A stretch of 64,000 nt of DNA from Zychaea mexicana (Eukaryota; Mucoromycota; Mucoromycetes; Mucorales; Lichtheimiaceae), in the NCBI RefSeq assembly GCF_025766255.1, contig NW_026516754.1, positions 1 through 64,000 of the forward strand, read 5' to 3'. The position numbers and the translations under genes were made by a program. The notes below the pieces were generated by a model, which saw nothing but the letters and a program-made list of their open reading frames with translations, had not been told where the DNA came from and did not search any database. Every line of letters starts with the position of its first letter. Positions within the stretch are counted from its first letter, which is position 1. Shown here one piece after another: positions 12,024 through 23,555 of this stretch.

Positions 12024-12670
12024 GTGGGAACAGGGCCTGAGTGTTTCCCCTCATTTCATTTTACCTGGGTTGAGTTTGAGACAGATTGGAGGCTGGTGGC
12101 TGAGGTAGGTGGAAAGTGTGGGGTTTGTTAGCAGCAGCAGGGATCTTTTTTTTTCTCATTACCATTCGCCATGGCAAATCAACAGCTGCGACGCACACTT
12201 GTAAATGGCTCCTACTCTCTTCACGATGAACAAAAAACAAGGAAAACAAAACGGCACAAGCCACGGATTTATTGAAAAACGAAATGAAAGTAACTGTTTT
12301 CTTAAGAAAAGCATGTGCTCAAGATTTGTAAGGAGTAGACCGCCGTTACTGCTGCTTAAAAAAAACGCTGGGTAAGTGAACAAGGGAAGGAAAAGGTTAT
12401 CGGTTGTGCTTGGGGTATAGCTTTAGTGGACATATGCCCATTCAGAATTACTGCTTCTTTCTCTTTTTCTCTGTATATACGTGATGCACCATCTTGCACC
12501 AATCCAACGTCAAGCGTACATGCATAATACAACATCGTCCTCTACCTGCACAAACGATTTGTACTCACAACAAGAACGACGCAACAATCTTCTTCTCCAT
12601 TACTTAAACACAATCATATACAACATGACGCTGATCCGCCATTGGCTTGCAAAACATACAGCCTGACGCG
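12024..12670. repeat. KDZ left TIR, inner part
   Basis: Inverted copy of 19338-19985 with scattered differences. It starts TGGGAACAGGGCCTGAG and ends at CAGCCTGACG (right arm CGTCAGGCTG). Together with 4815-5501 it reconstitutes one uninterrupted arm. Confidence 0.85.
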
Positions 12671-13364
12671 ATTACTTTTTTCCTTTTGCATATAACAATG
12701 TTAACATCGCCGGTCATTATGGATGAATGAGCTGTAGATAGTAAGAAGGATAACTGACGGGTTTCTTTCCGTTTGTGTTGATATGGATTGGATGAAAATA
12801 AAGTATAATGGCCGATATATAAGAAAGACAAAAAAGAAGGTTCTATAAGAGTCATACAAGTGCGAAGGATGTTGTTTCGTGGTGAAGGATGGTTACTGTA
12901 ATTATTGATATTGCATGGCAGAGCGTCTGGAGCCATGCACGGTCTCGCGTTTGTGAACCCATTTGTAGCCACACAATTCCGAGATGTGATCCTTGAAAAT
13001 CTGCCATCGAGCAGCAGGAACGCACACGAACTCATTTGGAATGAGTGCAAGAACTCTACGTACAGTCGAGTGAGAGAGAGCGTAGCGAATGTCGTCAAGG
13101 GTAGTAACTTGTCGGTTGTTTATAGTTGTTGTTATTAACAACAAATAAAGTTGCTGTTGTAATAGCAAAGAAACTTCCTCCTTCACCGCATGCACGCAGT
13201 TTTCTCTGCTAAAAATTGCCCGCTAAATCCTTTTATTTGCCAAAGTTATCAGTTTTCAAAACCAGCGTTAGTCACTAATTTTGTTAACTTTCTTTTTAGC
13301 TGGCATTACTCTCTTCCCTCTATTTAGCACTGACTTACGCAGAGCTTATTGCACTCATCTCACA
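12671..13364. other. KDZ element 5' inner region
   Basis: Region between the left TIR and the companion gene. A minus-strand reading frame at 12902-13195 (97 aa, Leu/Gln-rich N-terminus) is open, but I have no second copy or family match. The promoter of the companion gene should lie near its right end. Confidence 0.4.
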
Positions 13365-14622
13365 ATGTCAACGACCCAATCTTCGAACCACTTTAGGCAT
13401 TCAACTACTCTTCCATATAAGATTCCCGAAAGGGATCTCTCTGAGTGGAATATCTTCGTCGCGTTGGCTTCGAGGGGAACTCCTGAGGAAAAAAGCGGTC
13501 AGTAAAGATATGCCGATACCATGCATTGTAATAATAGTTTTTACTGCAATCGTAGAGTTGGGACTTCCAGAAAGCTTCGAGTTTACCAGCACCAAGGATC
13601 AAACTCTAAAGGATCACTTCAAGGACCGTAGCGAAGGTGCGAAAACATATCTTCAGCAAAGGGTGAAGGATGAAAACCAAAAACGATCAGCGAAGCCGAG
13701 TAATCCTGATGACCGTGCAAAACTGGCAAAATCCTTGAAGGATGAACTTTGTGCATTGCTGCACCAAATGAAGGAGAAGCTCGATACGGATGCAGCTGTA
13801 ACGCTCAATAGTGATCATCCAGAAGACTGGGACAACGAAATGGCGTACCATAATTCAGGTACGTAAAGGTGTGATTATTTTAAGCATACATTGAACCTTA
13901 CTCTGTTTCTAGGTGCCTCACGTCACGCCTTGGTGACAGGCGCTATGTTCTCGACGTTTCAATCCAAATGTAGAGGTGAATATCTGAACAATCCCAACTT
14001 GTGTAAATAATACTCACTTAGATCCATTATACCCCTATATAGAGCATAATGGACGTTCCGGTAAGATATGCAGATGTTTACAAGTAGTGATGCTTTATTT
14101 TGATGCTGTTATTGCTGATATAGAGTCGATGAGACATGAGAATGGTGCAAGAAGCGCCAAATCTGGACGTTGTTCAAATGCCACGATGGAGAGTGTTGGC
14201 ATAATGATGCGAAATTTGTACAGTAAGTGGAGTTGATAAAACACCAGACCCTTATTGATGTGGTGAGCATTTAATATCTTTTAGAGGAAAAGACGCAAAA
14301 GGAAACGCGCAAATTTCCTTGGGGTGAGTTCAAGCGAACTGCCGATGATGCTGGCCTTACCGCCCATTATTACAACGAGAAGAAGCGGCTTCGATTGGTT
14401 GGGTTCGATTTCGGAAAGGATGAAAAAGACCAATACCATCCAACGGCTCTCAGACCGGTATTATTACGGGATGGTCAGTTAGCCCAACTGCATAAAGGGC
14501 TAAAAGACGAAGTTGTCAAACTGCTTGGAGATGGTAAGTTTGTAGATCATTTAACAATTGATTTTTGTGATAGAGGTAAAAAGAATAAGTTATTGATTCA
14601 CGAGGTAGATGAAACAGAATAA
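13365..14622 (+). CDS. KDZ-element companion protein, unknown function (~324 aa, 6 exons)
   Basis: I do not recognise this protein. Six exons are supported: 13365-13497, 13556-13858, 13913-13975, 14022-14060, 14124-14222 and 14285-14622. All five introns are phase 1 with GT-AG borders, and the joined frame has no stop. It starts MSTTQSSNHFRH. The body is Lys/Glu/Arg-rich (LKDHFKDRSEGAKTYLQQ). A later exon has FPWGEFKRTADDAGL and LRPVLLRDGQLAQLH. A sixth optional intron (14534-14573, GTAAGT to TAG) would swap the C-terminus for a short EVKRISY tail. It lies inside the KDZ TIRs, 123 bp upstream of and in the same direction as the transposase, so a role in the transposition cycle is plausible but is inference. 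Confidence 0.7.
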
Positions 14623-14745
14623 ATGAGTTTTTTGTTTCTCTCAGCCTTTGAATAGCTTGTCAATAAATTGTATGTTACACCCTTTTTCTTGCTCCTTTTC
14701 CACTATTTTTACTTTTTTAATATCTGATCTTTTTCCCTTATCGCA

Positions 14746-17700
14746 ATGCCACCTAAAAAATCACAATATACAATCAAATACAAGGATCATGAAATCCAAC
14801 CTGAGAATTTCAGCACTGGGTACGAGCAGAAAAGAAACAAAAACGGCGACGCAGTGTTTAAGAAAGGGAAGCCAGTTCTTGTTCCGGTTAGAAAGCGGCT
14901 CGCACAGCCAGACGATGTGCAAACTGCACATGCGAGCGATGAAAAACGATTTCGCACTGAGACCTCTTCTAGACCTACGACAAGTCAAGATGGTATGATG
15001 CATGTGTATACCATTCATTGTAACATCTAATTATTAACAGTATTGTCGTTTAGCGAGTGCGTGGGATGATTATGCAGAGGAGTATGACGTTGGTGACGAT
15101 GATGAAATGAATATTCCTCTTACTTCGCCACCCACACGTACCAATCAAGGCCGCGTAGAGAGAGTCAAGGAAGCTTGGGGAGAACTAATGCCAAAGCTTA
15201 CTCAAGCTTATATTGCCTGTTTTGAGGGCGACGGTCCACAGTACAAAGCGACAAACCTCAACACCGCAGTAGAACCTTGTAATGGATGTGCCAAACCTAA
15301 AATGGTGACGCGTAACGTTGATTGCGTGTACATGACTGGTACAGAGTGAATTTGATCAGTATGATATATGTTTGACATTATCCATGCATTACAACTAAAT
15401 AATCGTTCTGATATGTAGGTATACAAAAGGGAACGCTCATTTATTGCAAACAATGTTATCCCGATGAACCAGTATACCTTATGAGGCATCATTTGCTTGC
15501 AGCAACACCCACGCAGCCAGAAATGGCGTTTCACCTCTATGTTTTGGAGTTTTACGCCACGCTTCGAGGGTTTGGACAGACAGCTGTCCAAGCATTTGGA
15601 AGCACCGTATCTCACGTTCATGATTTCCATGTTAGTAACGCACGAGGAACAATCATACATTGGTTCAAACGGCACTCTAATTGCGATTAATTACGATGTG
15701 TTTATAGAAAGATGAAACGTTGCGTAAAAATCTCGGCCATGCGTTCTTTAAGTATTTAGAGATTGCCACGCTAGTAGAAGAAGAACTGGTATCGGAAAAT
15801 GAATGGGCAAAAGAAGAATACGGATGTCCTGCGTGTCCTCCAGTAAGAGCATCATTTAATGTAGTATTGTATGTTATTACATAAAGCTGATAAGCATTAT
15901 ATTCGTCGCTTAGAATCGAATGTTTATCGCTATCGATGGCAATATGCAGCTTAAACGTTATAAAGCAAATGAGCACGACAAAGAAAAGTATGTCGAGAAA
16001 CGGTATTTTTCCGCTGACGAGCATCAAGCCAAGTATGACGATCATACCATCCGTGAAGGAGTTAGTGATGCATCACGTAACTGTGACAGCAGTTTTAAAG
16101 CAACCGCAAACGCTTCTCGCGGTGATCCCCTCTGTCATGAAAGTGGTTTAGTAGGAGCTATCTGCGCTCGACATGATATTCCTTTAGAATTCACAAATAT
16201 ATTTGAATCTGGAGAAAAGTAAGTAGTGACAATGTTAACTGCTATTACTCATTGTTTTGTTTCTCCATTTACTTACGATATTGCTTGAAATCGTCGAAAA
16301 TACAGATTCAAGTATGCCCTTGCCATCATTGACGTCTTATTGCAAAAGCCAGGCGTGAAAATTGAGGCATTGATGTATGACATCGCTTGTCGAATCAAAT
16401 CAGCCATACGAGTATGTACTGTAGCATAACGATAATTTACTATACTACTTCGAGGGCTACTTAGTGTGCTTTTCTAACATTTACGATGATGTTTGACACA
16501 TGTAGAGCAATTTTCCCGAGCTCAGGGACAAAAATAACACGAAGATCGCAGTTAGCGTTTTTCACGCGTATGCACATTCGATGAAGTGTCAAGTCGACTA
16601 TAACCCACGTTATGTCAAAGGGCTTGGCTTGACCGATGGAGAGGGCATGGAGCGACTTTGGTCGTATTTGGGACAGTTCGTTTCCATCACTCGACCAATG
16701 AGCGCAAAAAACAGAGTTCTGACGCTTTGTCATGCGATATCACACTTCAAGCAAATTCGTGTTTCGACTTTACGTAAGTTTTTTCTGTAAAAAATAGTAT
16801 ATTATTTAATCTAACAAAGTATCTATTTGCTTCATCAGCGATAAACCTATCACGGCGCAAAAAGCATGCAAACGAAATACTTTTAGAATCACTATCGTAT
16901 CTTGACAAAGAAGTAGCAGGAAAAAGCAATCAAGAGCTCCAGACTGAATGGGATAGATTCTCCCAAAGAATACGCAGCGATCATGCAGTGCTGCGAACTC
17001 AAATGCAAGAAAATGAAGAAAAATACGTCCGAAGTCTTATTATTTACTATGATACAAAGTAGGTTAATTACATAGTCGTCCACACGTAAACCTGTCGATA
17101 CTCATTATGCACATGGCAATAAGGGATAAATCCGACGCGGTGATCGCAGAATTGAAACAGCCACTATCGCATGAAGAAACTCTTGATATCTTGACGCAGC
17201 TTCCTTCCTTTGAAACATCTTACTCAAAAGCTTTAAAAGATGTGAAGTCATTGAAAATAAGCTTGGCATCGAAACCAGATGGACCAGAACTTGTTCCGCA
17301 TTCATTAATGTGCAAAAGCGAATGTTGGAAAGAAGTCGTGATATTGCCAAAGAGAAGTTGAAAACTATACTTATTGGGCAGACAATGTTAAAAGATATTC
17401 TGCATCGGTCGGGCAAGCTAGGTAACGCATAAAAGTTTTAACAAACCTCTAAATACTAATAAATATAATAATAGGACATACAACAAGCTCACAGATGCTT
17501 AAATCCGTAAATAATGCAACAGCAAAGGCGAAAACAGCATTAAATAACTATAACGAAGCCAGTAAAGCGCTGAATTCAAGCTTTCAGGATGTGAAGTTCA
17601 ATGACATCAAATCCTTCGATAATAGTTCATTTTGGGAACCAGATGCGATAACAGATGTTGACTTCCGTGCCCTTCGACAGTTCATGAACGTAGAACGCGC

Positions 17701-18217
17701 TACTGAGGAGCTTTGGTTGTTATCGGTAAATTTATTTTATATAGTATAAAGACGTTAGATGTGGTTAATGTACTAATTACAATGTAAAATTGCATTTTAG
17801 GATGAAGAAAAGCAGCTTAAATCATATGCTTTGAATAGATGCAAGCGAATCTATAGAGCATTAGAAGAAGAAAAACGGGGGGAAGCATATCGAAACCTCA
17901 TTTCCCGCAAGTTACCAGCGATTGAAAAACTCTACAAGAAGGTGCACGGCCATTCCTGGCAATATTACCAGCAACAACAAGAGCAGTATGAGCATCAGCA
18001 GGAGCAGGAAGAGCCTTCGGGTCTTGAGGGGATCGAAATAAACGACGCGGAAGAGGATGACGAGGAGGAAGAATGTCCTGAGGACAGTTTGATTATATCT
18101 TTCGCGGATATCATTATGGGAATGATGCGTGCGGAGAGCGGGGAAGAAAGCATCGAAGACTTGCAGCACGAGCTCGGCATCCACGAAGACGTTGACACCA
18201 ATGATGTGCCAGAGTAA
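14746..18217 (+). pseudogene. KDZ transposase, 11 exons, one apparent 1-bp frameshift
   Basis: Cut-and-paste transposase of the Kyakuja-Dileera-Zisupton superfamily. Exons: 14746-14992, 15054-15338, 15419-15630, 15708-15842, 15914-16218, 16306-16411, 16506-16773, 16839-17058, 17124-17421, 17475-17725 and 17801-18217. An N-terminal CxC zinc region (CNGC, later CKQC, then CPAC) is followed by the RNase-H-like core: IAIDGNMQLKR (first Asp), MYDIACRIKSAI (second Asp/Cys), and HAYAHSMKCQVDYNP with GLTDGEGMERLWSYLG (Glu). After the core come coiled-coil helices and an acidic tail. All junctions keep phase except exon 9: PDGPELVPHSL and NVQKRMLERSRDIA lie in different frames, and 298 nt should be 299. 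That implies a 1-bp deletion near 17305. Everything else is open, so the loss is recent or a sequence error. Confidence 0.88.
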
Positions 18218-19337
18218 AGACCTGTACTATATGCTGATAATCAATGCTTTACGTCTGTACTTTTCTTTTATTCCGTATTTGATTTTATACGCCCTTACGT
18301 ACCATTATGTTACTTCTCATATTACAATTATCCAAAGAATCCATTTTCTATAAGCCATTAATTTTTTATATCTCAAAACTCATAAAAGAGCTTATTTTAG
18401 TTCTTCTCACATTTTTACCATACAACAATGAGCAAATACAGAACTACCACTAATTTGTCTGTCTGTTAGAATCAATAGATAATAAGCTGTAGTATATTAA
18501 TCCCATTCATGTTTTTCCTACCAATTATATACATACGATCATACCTTTAAGCTGCTGTATCAAAATTATCTGAGAGTAAAACAACTACACATTGTATATA
18601 ATGACATACAATAAGCAGGTGTTTCTATCAATTTATGGGGGTGGAAAAATGGCCTCTGGGCAAAAGGGGGTAGTCAGCTAAATTGAAAGTTAGCAACGTT
18701 AGTGACTAACTCTGGTTTTGAAAACTGCTAATTTTAGTAAATAAATGGATTTAGCAGGCAATTTTTAGCAGGGAATTCTGTGCGCCAGTGGTGTCCTCCT
18801 TCATAACAGCAAACGCCTTTTCTTCTTTGTCCCTGCCATATTATTAACACCGCTCAGAGCTATATCCATGAAGCACTTGTAATAACATGCAATCCCATCT
18901 CACACCCGTTTATGCAAACAATTCAAACATAATGACTACATAATGTATGATCTTTTACTTTTATTATTTTATCCCAACCATAACATCTACAGTAACAATA
19001 ATAAAACACTACATTCCACCCGTCAGCATACATACTGTAACTACCTTATCCATCAAGACCGGCAATGTTGTGTTGGCATATGCAAAAAGAAAGGTAATCG
19101 TCGTTGCCATCATGTGTGTGCGACTACAGCGAATTGCAGAGGAGGATTATAGTTGTAGTGGTGTGTATGCATCATAAGAATATAATTATCATCGCGTTGA
19201 TGTGTATACAAACAGCAAAGAAAGAGATGACCGTCATTACGATGATGATGTGCTTAAGCGTACAAGTATTAAAACAAAAGACCGGCGTCATAGTCGTCAT
19301 CGTGTAATATGGGCGTACATGATAGTGAAAGGTGAAT
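18218..19337. other. KDZ element 3' inner region
   Basis: AT-rich sequence between the transposase stop and the right TIR. No gene is supported. The short frames near 18943-19307 and 19202-19393 show no conserved composition. Confidence 0.45.
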
Positions 19338-20690
19338 ACGTCAGGCTGTATATTTTACAAGCCAATGGTGGATCAGCATCATGTTGTATATAATTGAGTT
19401 TGAGTAGTGGAGAAGAAGATTGTTGCGTCGTTCTTGTTGTGAGTACGAATCGTTTGTGCAGGTAGAGGACGATGTTGTATTACACACGTAAGTTTGACGT
19501 TGGATTGGTGCAAGATGGTGCATCACGTATATACAGAGAAAAAGAGAAAGAAGCAGTAATTCTGAATGGGCATATGTCCACTAAAGCTATACCCCAAGCA
19601 CAACCGATAACCTTTTCCTTCCCTTGTTCACTTACCCAGCGTTTTTTTTAAGCAGCAGTAACGGCGGTCTACTCCTTACAAATCTTGAGCACATGCTTTT
19701 TTTAAGAAAACAGTTACCTTCATTTCGTTTTTCAATAAATCTGTGGCTTGTGCCGTTTTGTTTTCCTTGTTTTTTGTTCATCGTGAAGAGAGTAGGAGCC
19801 ATTTACAAGTGTGCGTCGCAGCTGTTGATTTGCCATGGCGAATGGTAATGAGAAAAAAAAAAGATCCCTGCTGCTGCTAATAAACCCTACACTTTCCGCC
19901 TACCTCAGCCACCAGCCTCCAATCTGTCTCAAACTCAACCCAGGTAAAATGAAATGAGGGGAAACGCTCAGGCCTTGTTCCCACAGCAGCAAAATAGGCT
20001 TATGCGCACAGTGAGCCTCTGACGCACCCTTGCCATTTCCTGTACATTAGCCTACAAGCTTCTTGTCACGAGTGAAACAGCCATACTACTACATCTTAAC
20101 ATTGGCTTTATACTGCTTAACTTCTATTATGTCTTGACTTGAATTGAAAATCTTAAGTACTCAAATATTCTGCTCTGTTACACTTAATATATTATCTACT
20201 TCAACTTTTATTATGTCTTAGTTGACTAAAACTATATCCAGGTTGTCTATTATTTATGTTTAGATTGATTATTATTCTTGTCCAGAATGATTTTCATTCA
20301 TGTACAGATTGATTTTAATTTTGTCCAGATTGATTTTACTCATGTCCAGATCGATTTATATTCATGTCCAGGTCGATTTATATTCATGTCCAGATCGTTT
20401 TATATTCATGTGTAGATCGATCTTTATTCATGTCCAGCTCAATTTTCATTCATGTCCAGCTTGATTTTCATTCATATCTAGATCAATTTTCATTCATGTC
20501 CAGCCCAATTTTCATTCATGTCCAGCTCGATTTTCATTCATGTCCAGATCAATTATTATTCATGTCCAGATTAACTTTTATTCATGTCCACTCAGATTAA
20601 CATTCATGTCCACTCTACCTAAAATCAAATCACTTCTGCCTAAATAAAAGTTCAAATGTATGCTAGGAGATGAAAAATCCTGTACATTAT
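19338..20690. repeat. KDZ right TIR (about 1.35 kb, uninterrupted)
   Basis: Inverted complement of 12670-12024 followed directly by the complement of 5501-4815. The 22-bp minisatellite lies at about 20230-20620. This arm gives the pre-insertion state used to date the left-arm insertion as later than the KDZ element. Confidence 0.87.
20230..20620. repeat. 22-bp minisatellite inside the KDZ right TIR
   Basis: Tandem ATTCATGTCCAG units, the inverted counterpart of the left array with slightly different unit sequences. The two arrays therefore have begun to diverge. Confidence 0.85.
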
Positions 20691-21366
20691 TACTACTACT
20701 CAAATACCAAAAGTGATTACTTTTGATATCTTGCATTTTTTCTTTTATTTTTTTTTCCATCATTTTTTTTATTTTCTTTTGTTGAAACAAGACCTTCATC
20801 TTCAAAATACTCTTCCATTACTTCTTCCATTATATTTTTAATAGATTTAGTTAGGTTATCTGTATACATAAGTATCTCAGAATTTAATAAGACTATTTTA
20901 GTTTTTGCTTATAGATTGGATAGTTATTATTTTTATATTAAGAAAAATTCAATTTTTTTTATATGTAAAAATTAGTTATATGCACGATTTGAAACTCCGG
21001 AATACTTGAAACTTTATAAATTTTAAAAAAAATTATAGGTTATAAAAATTTTATTGCTACGGATATACCTACAATGGCATGTATTGTCAGTGTTCCTCTT
21101 TATCCTTTGTACTTACAGGGAGTTATTATACCAATCACAATAATAGTTACTTAAAACATATAAAGCACCAATCCCTCTAACTCCTTCCACAATTATTCAT
21201 CAGCATTCAGCAGATTTGTAATCATAATAGTAATATTGATACTGTATACTTTATCAATCTTTATAAGTTCATTAAAAGGTATAAATACCTTAGATGAATA
21301 ATTATCATAGAGGTAATCTATCTACTATTATATCATCTTTAAGGTTCTCTCTATGTAGTCTACTCC
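20691..21366. other. AT-rich intergenic DNA
   Basis: No gene is seen. About 20995-21075 contains a short repeat (GAATACTTGAAACTTTATAA, then ATTATAGGTTATAAAA and ATTGCTACGGATATACC) that recurs inverted at about 38000-38065. Confidence 0.5.
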
Positions 21367-22812
21367 ACCTACCCCACTGTTTTAATTTTTTCACAGACAC
21401 TTGACCTGGGAAATAGAAATTCCTTTCGGAAAATTAAATAACTGGTAGAGAAATGCCAACCTTTTTTTTTGCTTTTATTCTTTATTCTATATACCAACTC
21501 GATCACCTCACATTGCAAGTCAACAGCATTAACAATAGATACTCAACATCAACACCAACCTCCTACTCAAGATTTGTACTATCTGCAAGTGTGAAAATCG
21601 GCCTATTGAATTGTTTGTTGGCAAGACATGAAACTACAAAACTTGTAGATTGTGTCGTGAATGTCAGAGTGACGTCAGAAAACCCATTCCAGACCAATTG
21701 CTTATAACAATGAAAGAAGTAGAGGCTATGATCCCGTCTCGTAGTGATCTTCCAAATGTGAATGACAATCTTGAAAGGGTACTCTCTCAATGTCTATATT
21801 CAACATGATCAGCTGTCGACAATGCCAGATCAGGAGTTTACTGCTGCAATCGTTGACTGCATTTAAATCATCGATAGTTACAATTACTACCATATATTTC
21901 GAACAGAACCTAGGAATAAGTTTTCTTAGTCATTTTTACATAAGTGCTCTTAAGATTTTGATGTGCAACACCAAGTTCCTAATAACAATCGCGTATAGTT
22001 GCATACGCATATAGAGACATTCCTTTGTGGGTGTTATATCAAAGGATTAGTCGATAAGCCATGTAGCTATTTCTATCTATATATCAAGTACACGCACAGA
22101 CATCAAGCTACTCCAATCCACGCAATGTGCACTGTACTAATTTTTTTTGCTTGCTTTATACTCTTATTTTCATAAGATTACAGTGCCCACTCGATAATTC
22201 GATACTCAATTACTCGATATTTTCGATAATTCGATCACTTTCTCAAATGACTAGGCTAGTAACTAGTAAAATATCGACAAATCAATAATTCGATCATCGA
22301 TCGCTTGGCTGTGACATATCGACAAGTATAAACTAATAGAAATGCTTAGTGACACAGAATTGAACCAGCGATCAGTGTCAGATCATACATCAGAGTCTAG
22401 AGTTAACATGTATTACTAATAAATATTCCTTTTCTTAATAGAGTCCCAATTTCATAACTCGATATTTCAATAATTCGATCACTTATGGCTGTGACCAAAG
22501 TTATCGAATTTGAATTATTGAGTGAGCACTGTACTTCTTGTCCTAATAAAATTATCCACGATACTCAATGTTTGGTGAGCAAAGCAAAGTAAGTATGCCG
22601 CGTATCAACCTGAATATATATAAATTATCCAGTAATTGAGAGTGCAATATAGACACTATGTAATACACAAGTAGAGGTGATTATTTAGGCCAATCTGAGA
22701 AAAGAATTGCTACTAGAAAGAGAAAGTTGGCGTTTCTCTACCAGCTATTTAATTTTCTAGGAGTGATTTCTACTTTCTTAGGTCACATGTCCATGAAAAA
22801 ATTAAAACATCT
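21367..22812. mobile_element. Non-autonomous element with ~100-bp inverted repeats
   Basis: The left arm at about 21380-21468 (GTTTTAATTTTTTCA, then AAAATTAAATAACTGGTAG, AGAAA and GCCAAC) matches the complement of about 22722-22805 with scattered mismatches. The 1.25-kb interior has no supported coding gene and contains a younger MITE. Superfamily unknown; outer limits approximate. Confidence 0.6.
22181..22531. mobile_element. pogo/Tc1-like MITE, 351 bp, TA target duplication
   Basis: Imperfect terminal inverted repeats of about 22 bp starting CAGTGCCCACTCGATAATTC on the left and CAGTGCTCACTCAATAATTC on the complementary right end. Each end is flanked by TA (22179-22180 and 22532-22533), the signature target of Tc1/mariner/pogo elements. 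The interior is full of TCGATAATTCGA-type motifs and has no reading frame. It is nested inside the 21367-22812 element. Confidence 0.78.
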
Positions 22813-23223
22813 AGGACATTAGGTCTACTCCTAAGGTTTTCTATCTATATAAATTACAACAAAATGACAACTGTCGAGTCCTTTTGGCAGATAAGTACTA
22901 TAGCCAATAGAAAGAGAGATCACAAAAGAGTAAGAGTAGAATAAAAGATAACTTGAAAGATGATGTTTATTGCTTAATGATGAAGGGGATACTTATATGT
23001 TTTCTATTGTTACTAGATATCTTATGATGGCTATGTGTTGTAATGAGAGACTAATATATGTTCAAGCAATGGACAACTATGTGTCTTGACAATCGTGTAT
23101 TAACGAGAAGTGACTACGTGTTCAAATGATGGACAGGTGTCACAAAAGGAAAAAGGGAAGACCAGCCAAATCTGGCTACGACACAACACTGCATCAAAAA
23201 AAATATAAACCACAAAGGCGGGT
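22813..23223. other. Spacer upstream of the tRNA gene
   Basis: AT-rich; no gene is seen. It ends in the 3' flank of the minus-strand tRNA-Tyr. Confidence 0.45.
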
Positions 23224-23305
23224 TCCGATCTACCTGATTCGAACAGGTGACCTAGAGATTACAGTGCACTACAGTCTCCCGCTCTACCAACTGAGCTAAG
23301 ATCGG
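23224..23305 (-). tRNA. tRNA-Tyr (GTA) with a short intron
   Basis: Read on the minus strand: acceptor CCGATCT pairs with AGATCGG plus discriminator A. The D-arm is TAGCTCAGTTGGTAGAGC (box A), the T-arm is ACCTGTTCGAATCAGGT (box B), and the anticodon arm is GAGACTGTAG ... ATCTC. The extra bases TGCACTGTA after G37 are a canonical-position intron of about 9 nt, as in most eukaryotic tRNA-Tyr genes. The 5' end of the tRNA abuts the retrotransposon at 23306. Confidence 0.9.
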
Positions 23306-23379
23306 GGAGAGACATCTGTCGAGCATCGCGCGCGGCGAAAAGCACCTCTTCTTATACTTTTTTCAACCCACTCCCCCAA

Positions 23380-23407
23380 AGGTCGTGTGTTCGAATCCCG
23401 CCCCAAC
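23380..23407 (+). other. tRNA 3'-half-like sequence in the LINE 5' UTR
   Basis: GGTCGTGTGTTCGAATCCC followed by GCCCCAAC looks like a variable loop, T-arm and acceptor strand, with a perfect box B core (GTTCGAATCCC). It is present in both copies (also at about 29039-29066), so it belongs to the element or its duplicated flank. No matching 5' half is present. Confidence 0.6.
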
Positions 23408-23555
23408 ACTTACCTTTTCCGTCCGCCCAACCACGCTGTCATACAAAATTAATCAACCCGAAATTACCAACGTGCTTGCACAAAGCAAATTAAACACAAC
23501 ACACACCGCCATCACCAACACGCGTACCTTAACCCGCATTCCCGTTATTGCCCCA

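Larger units (their letters stand above)
4815..20690 (+). mobile_element. Large KDZ-family DNA transposon with ~1.35-kb terminal inverted repeats
   Basis: The outer edges match as inverted repeats beginning TACAGGATTTTTCATC (left, about 4813) and ending with its complement (right, about 20690). The left arm is 4815-5501 plus 12024-12670, and the right arm is 19338-20690. The left arm is collinear with the right arm once the 5502-12023 insertion is removed, so the original element was about 9.35 kb. It carries a companion gene (13365-14622) and a KDZ transposase gene (14746-18217), both on the plus strand. KDZ elements are a known fungal cut-and-paste group; TIRs this long are notable. I could not confirm the 8-bp target duplication expected for the group. 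The flanks (ATGTACA on the left, ATTATTAC on the right) do not match. Confidence 0.85.

Noticed and set aside
12604..13098. 164-aa minus-strand frame spanning the inner edge of the KDZ TIR
   Set aside because: It crosses the TIR boundary, overlaps a second frame, and shows no domain. Coding use is unsupported.
23385..23555. Upstream extension of LINE ORF1 from 23385
   Set aside because: It would start on GTG inside the tRNA-like block. The first ATG in frame is 23556.
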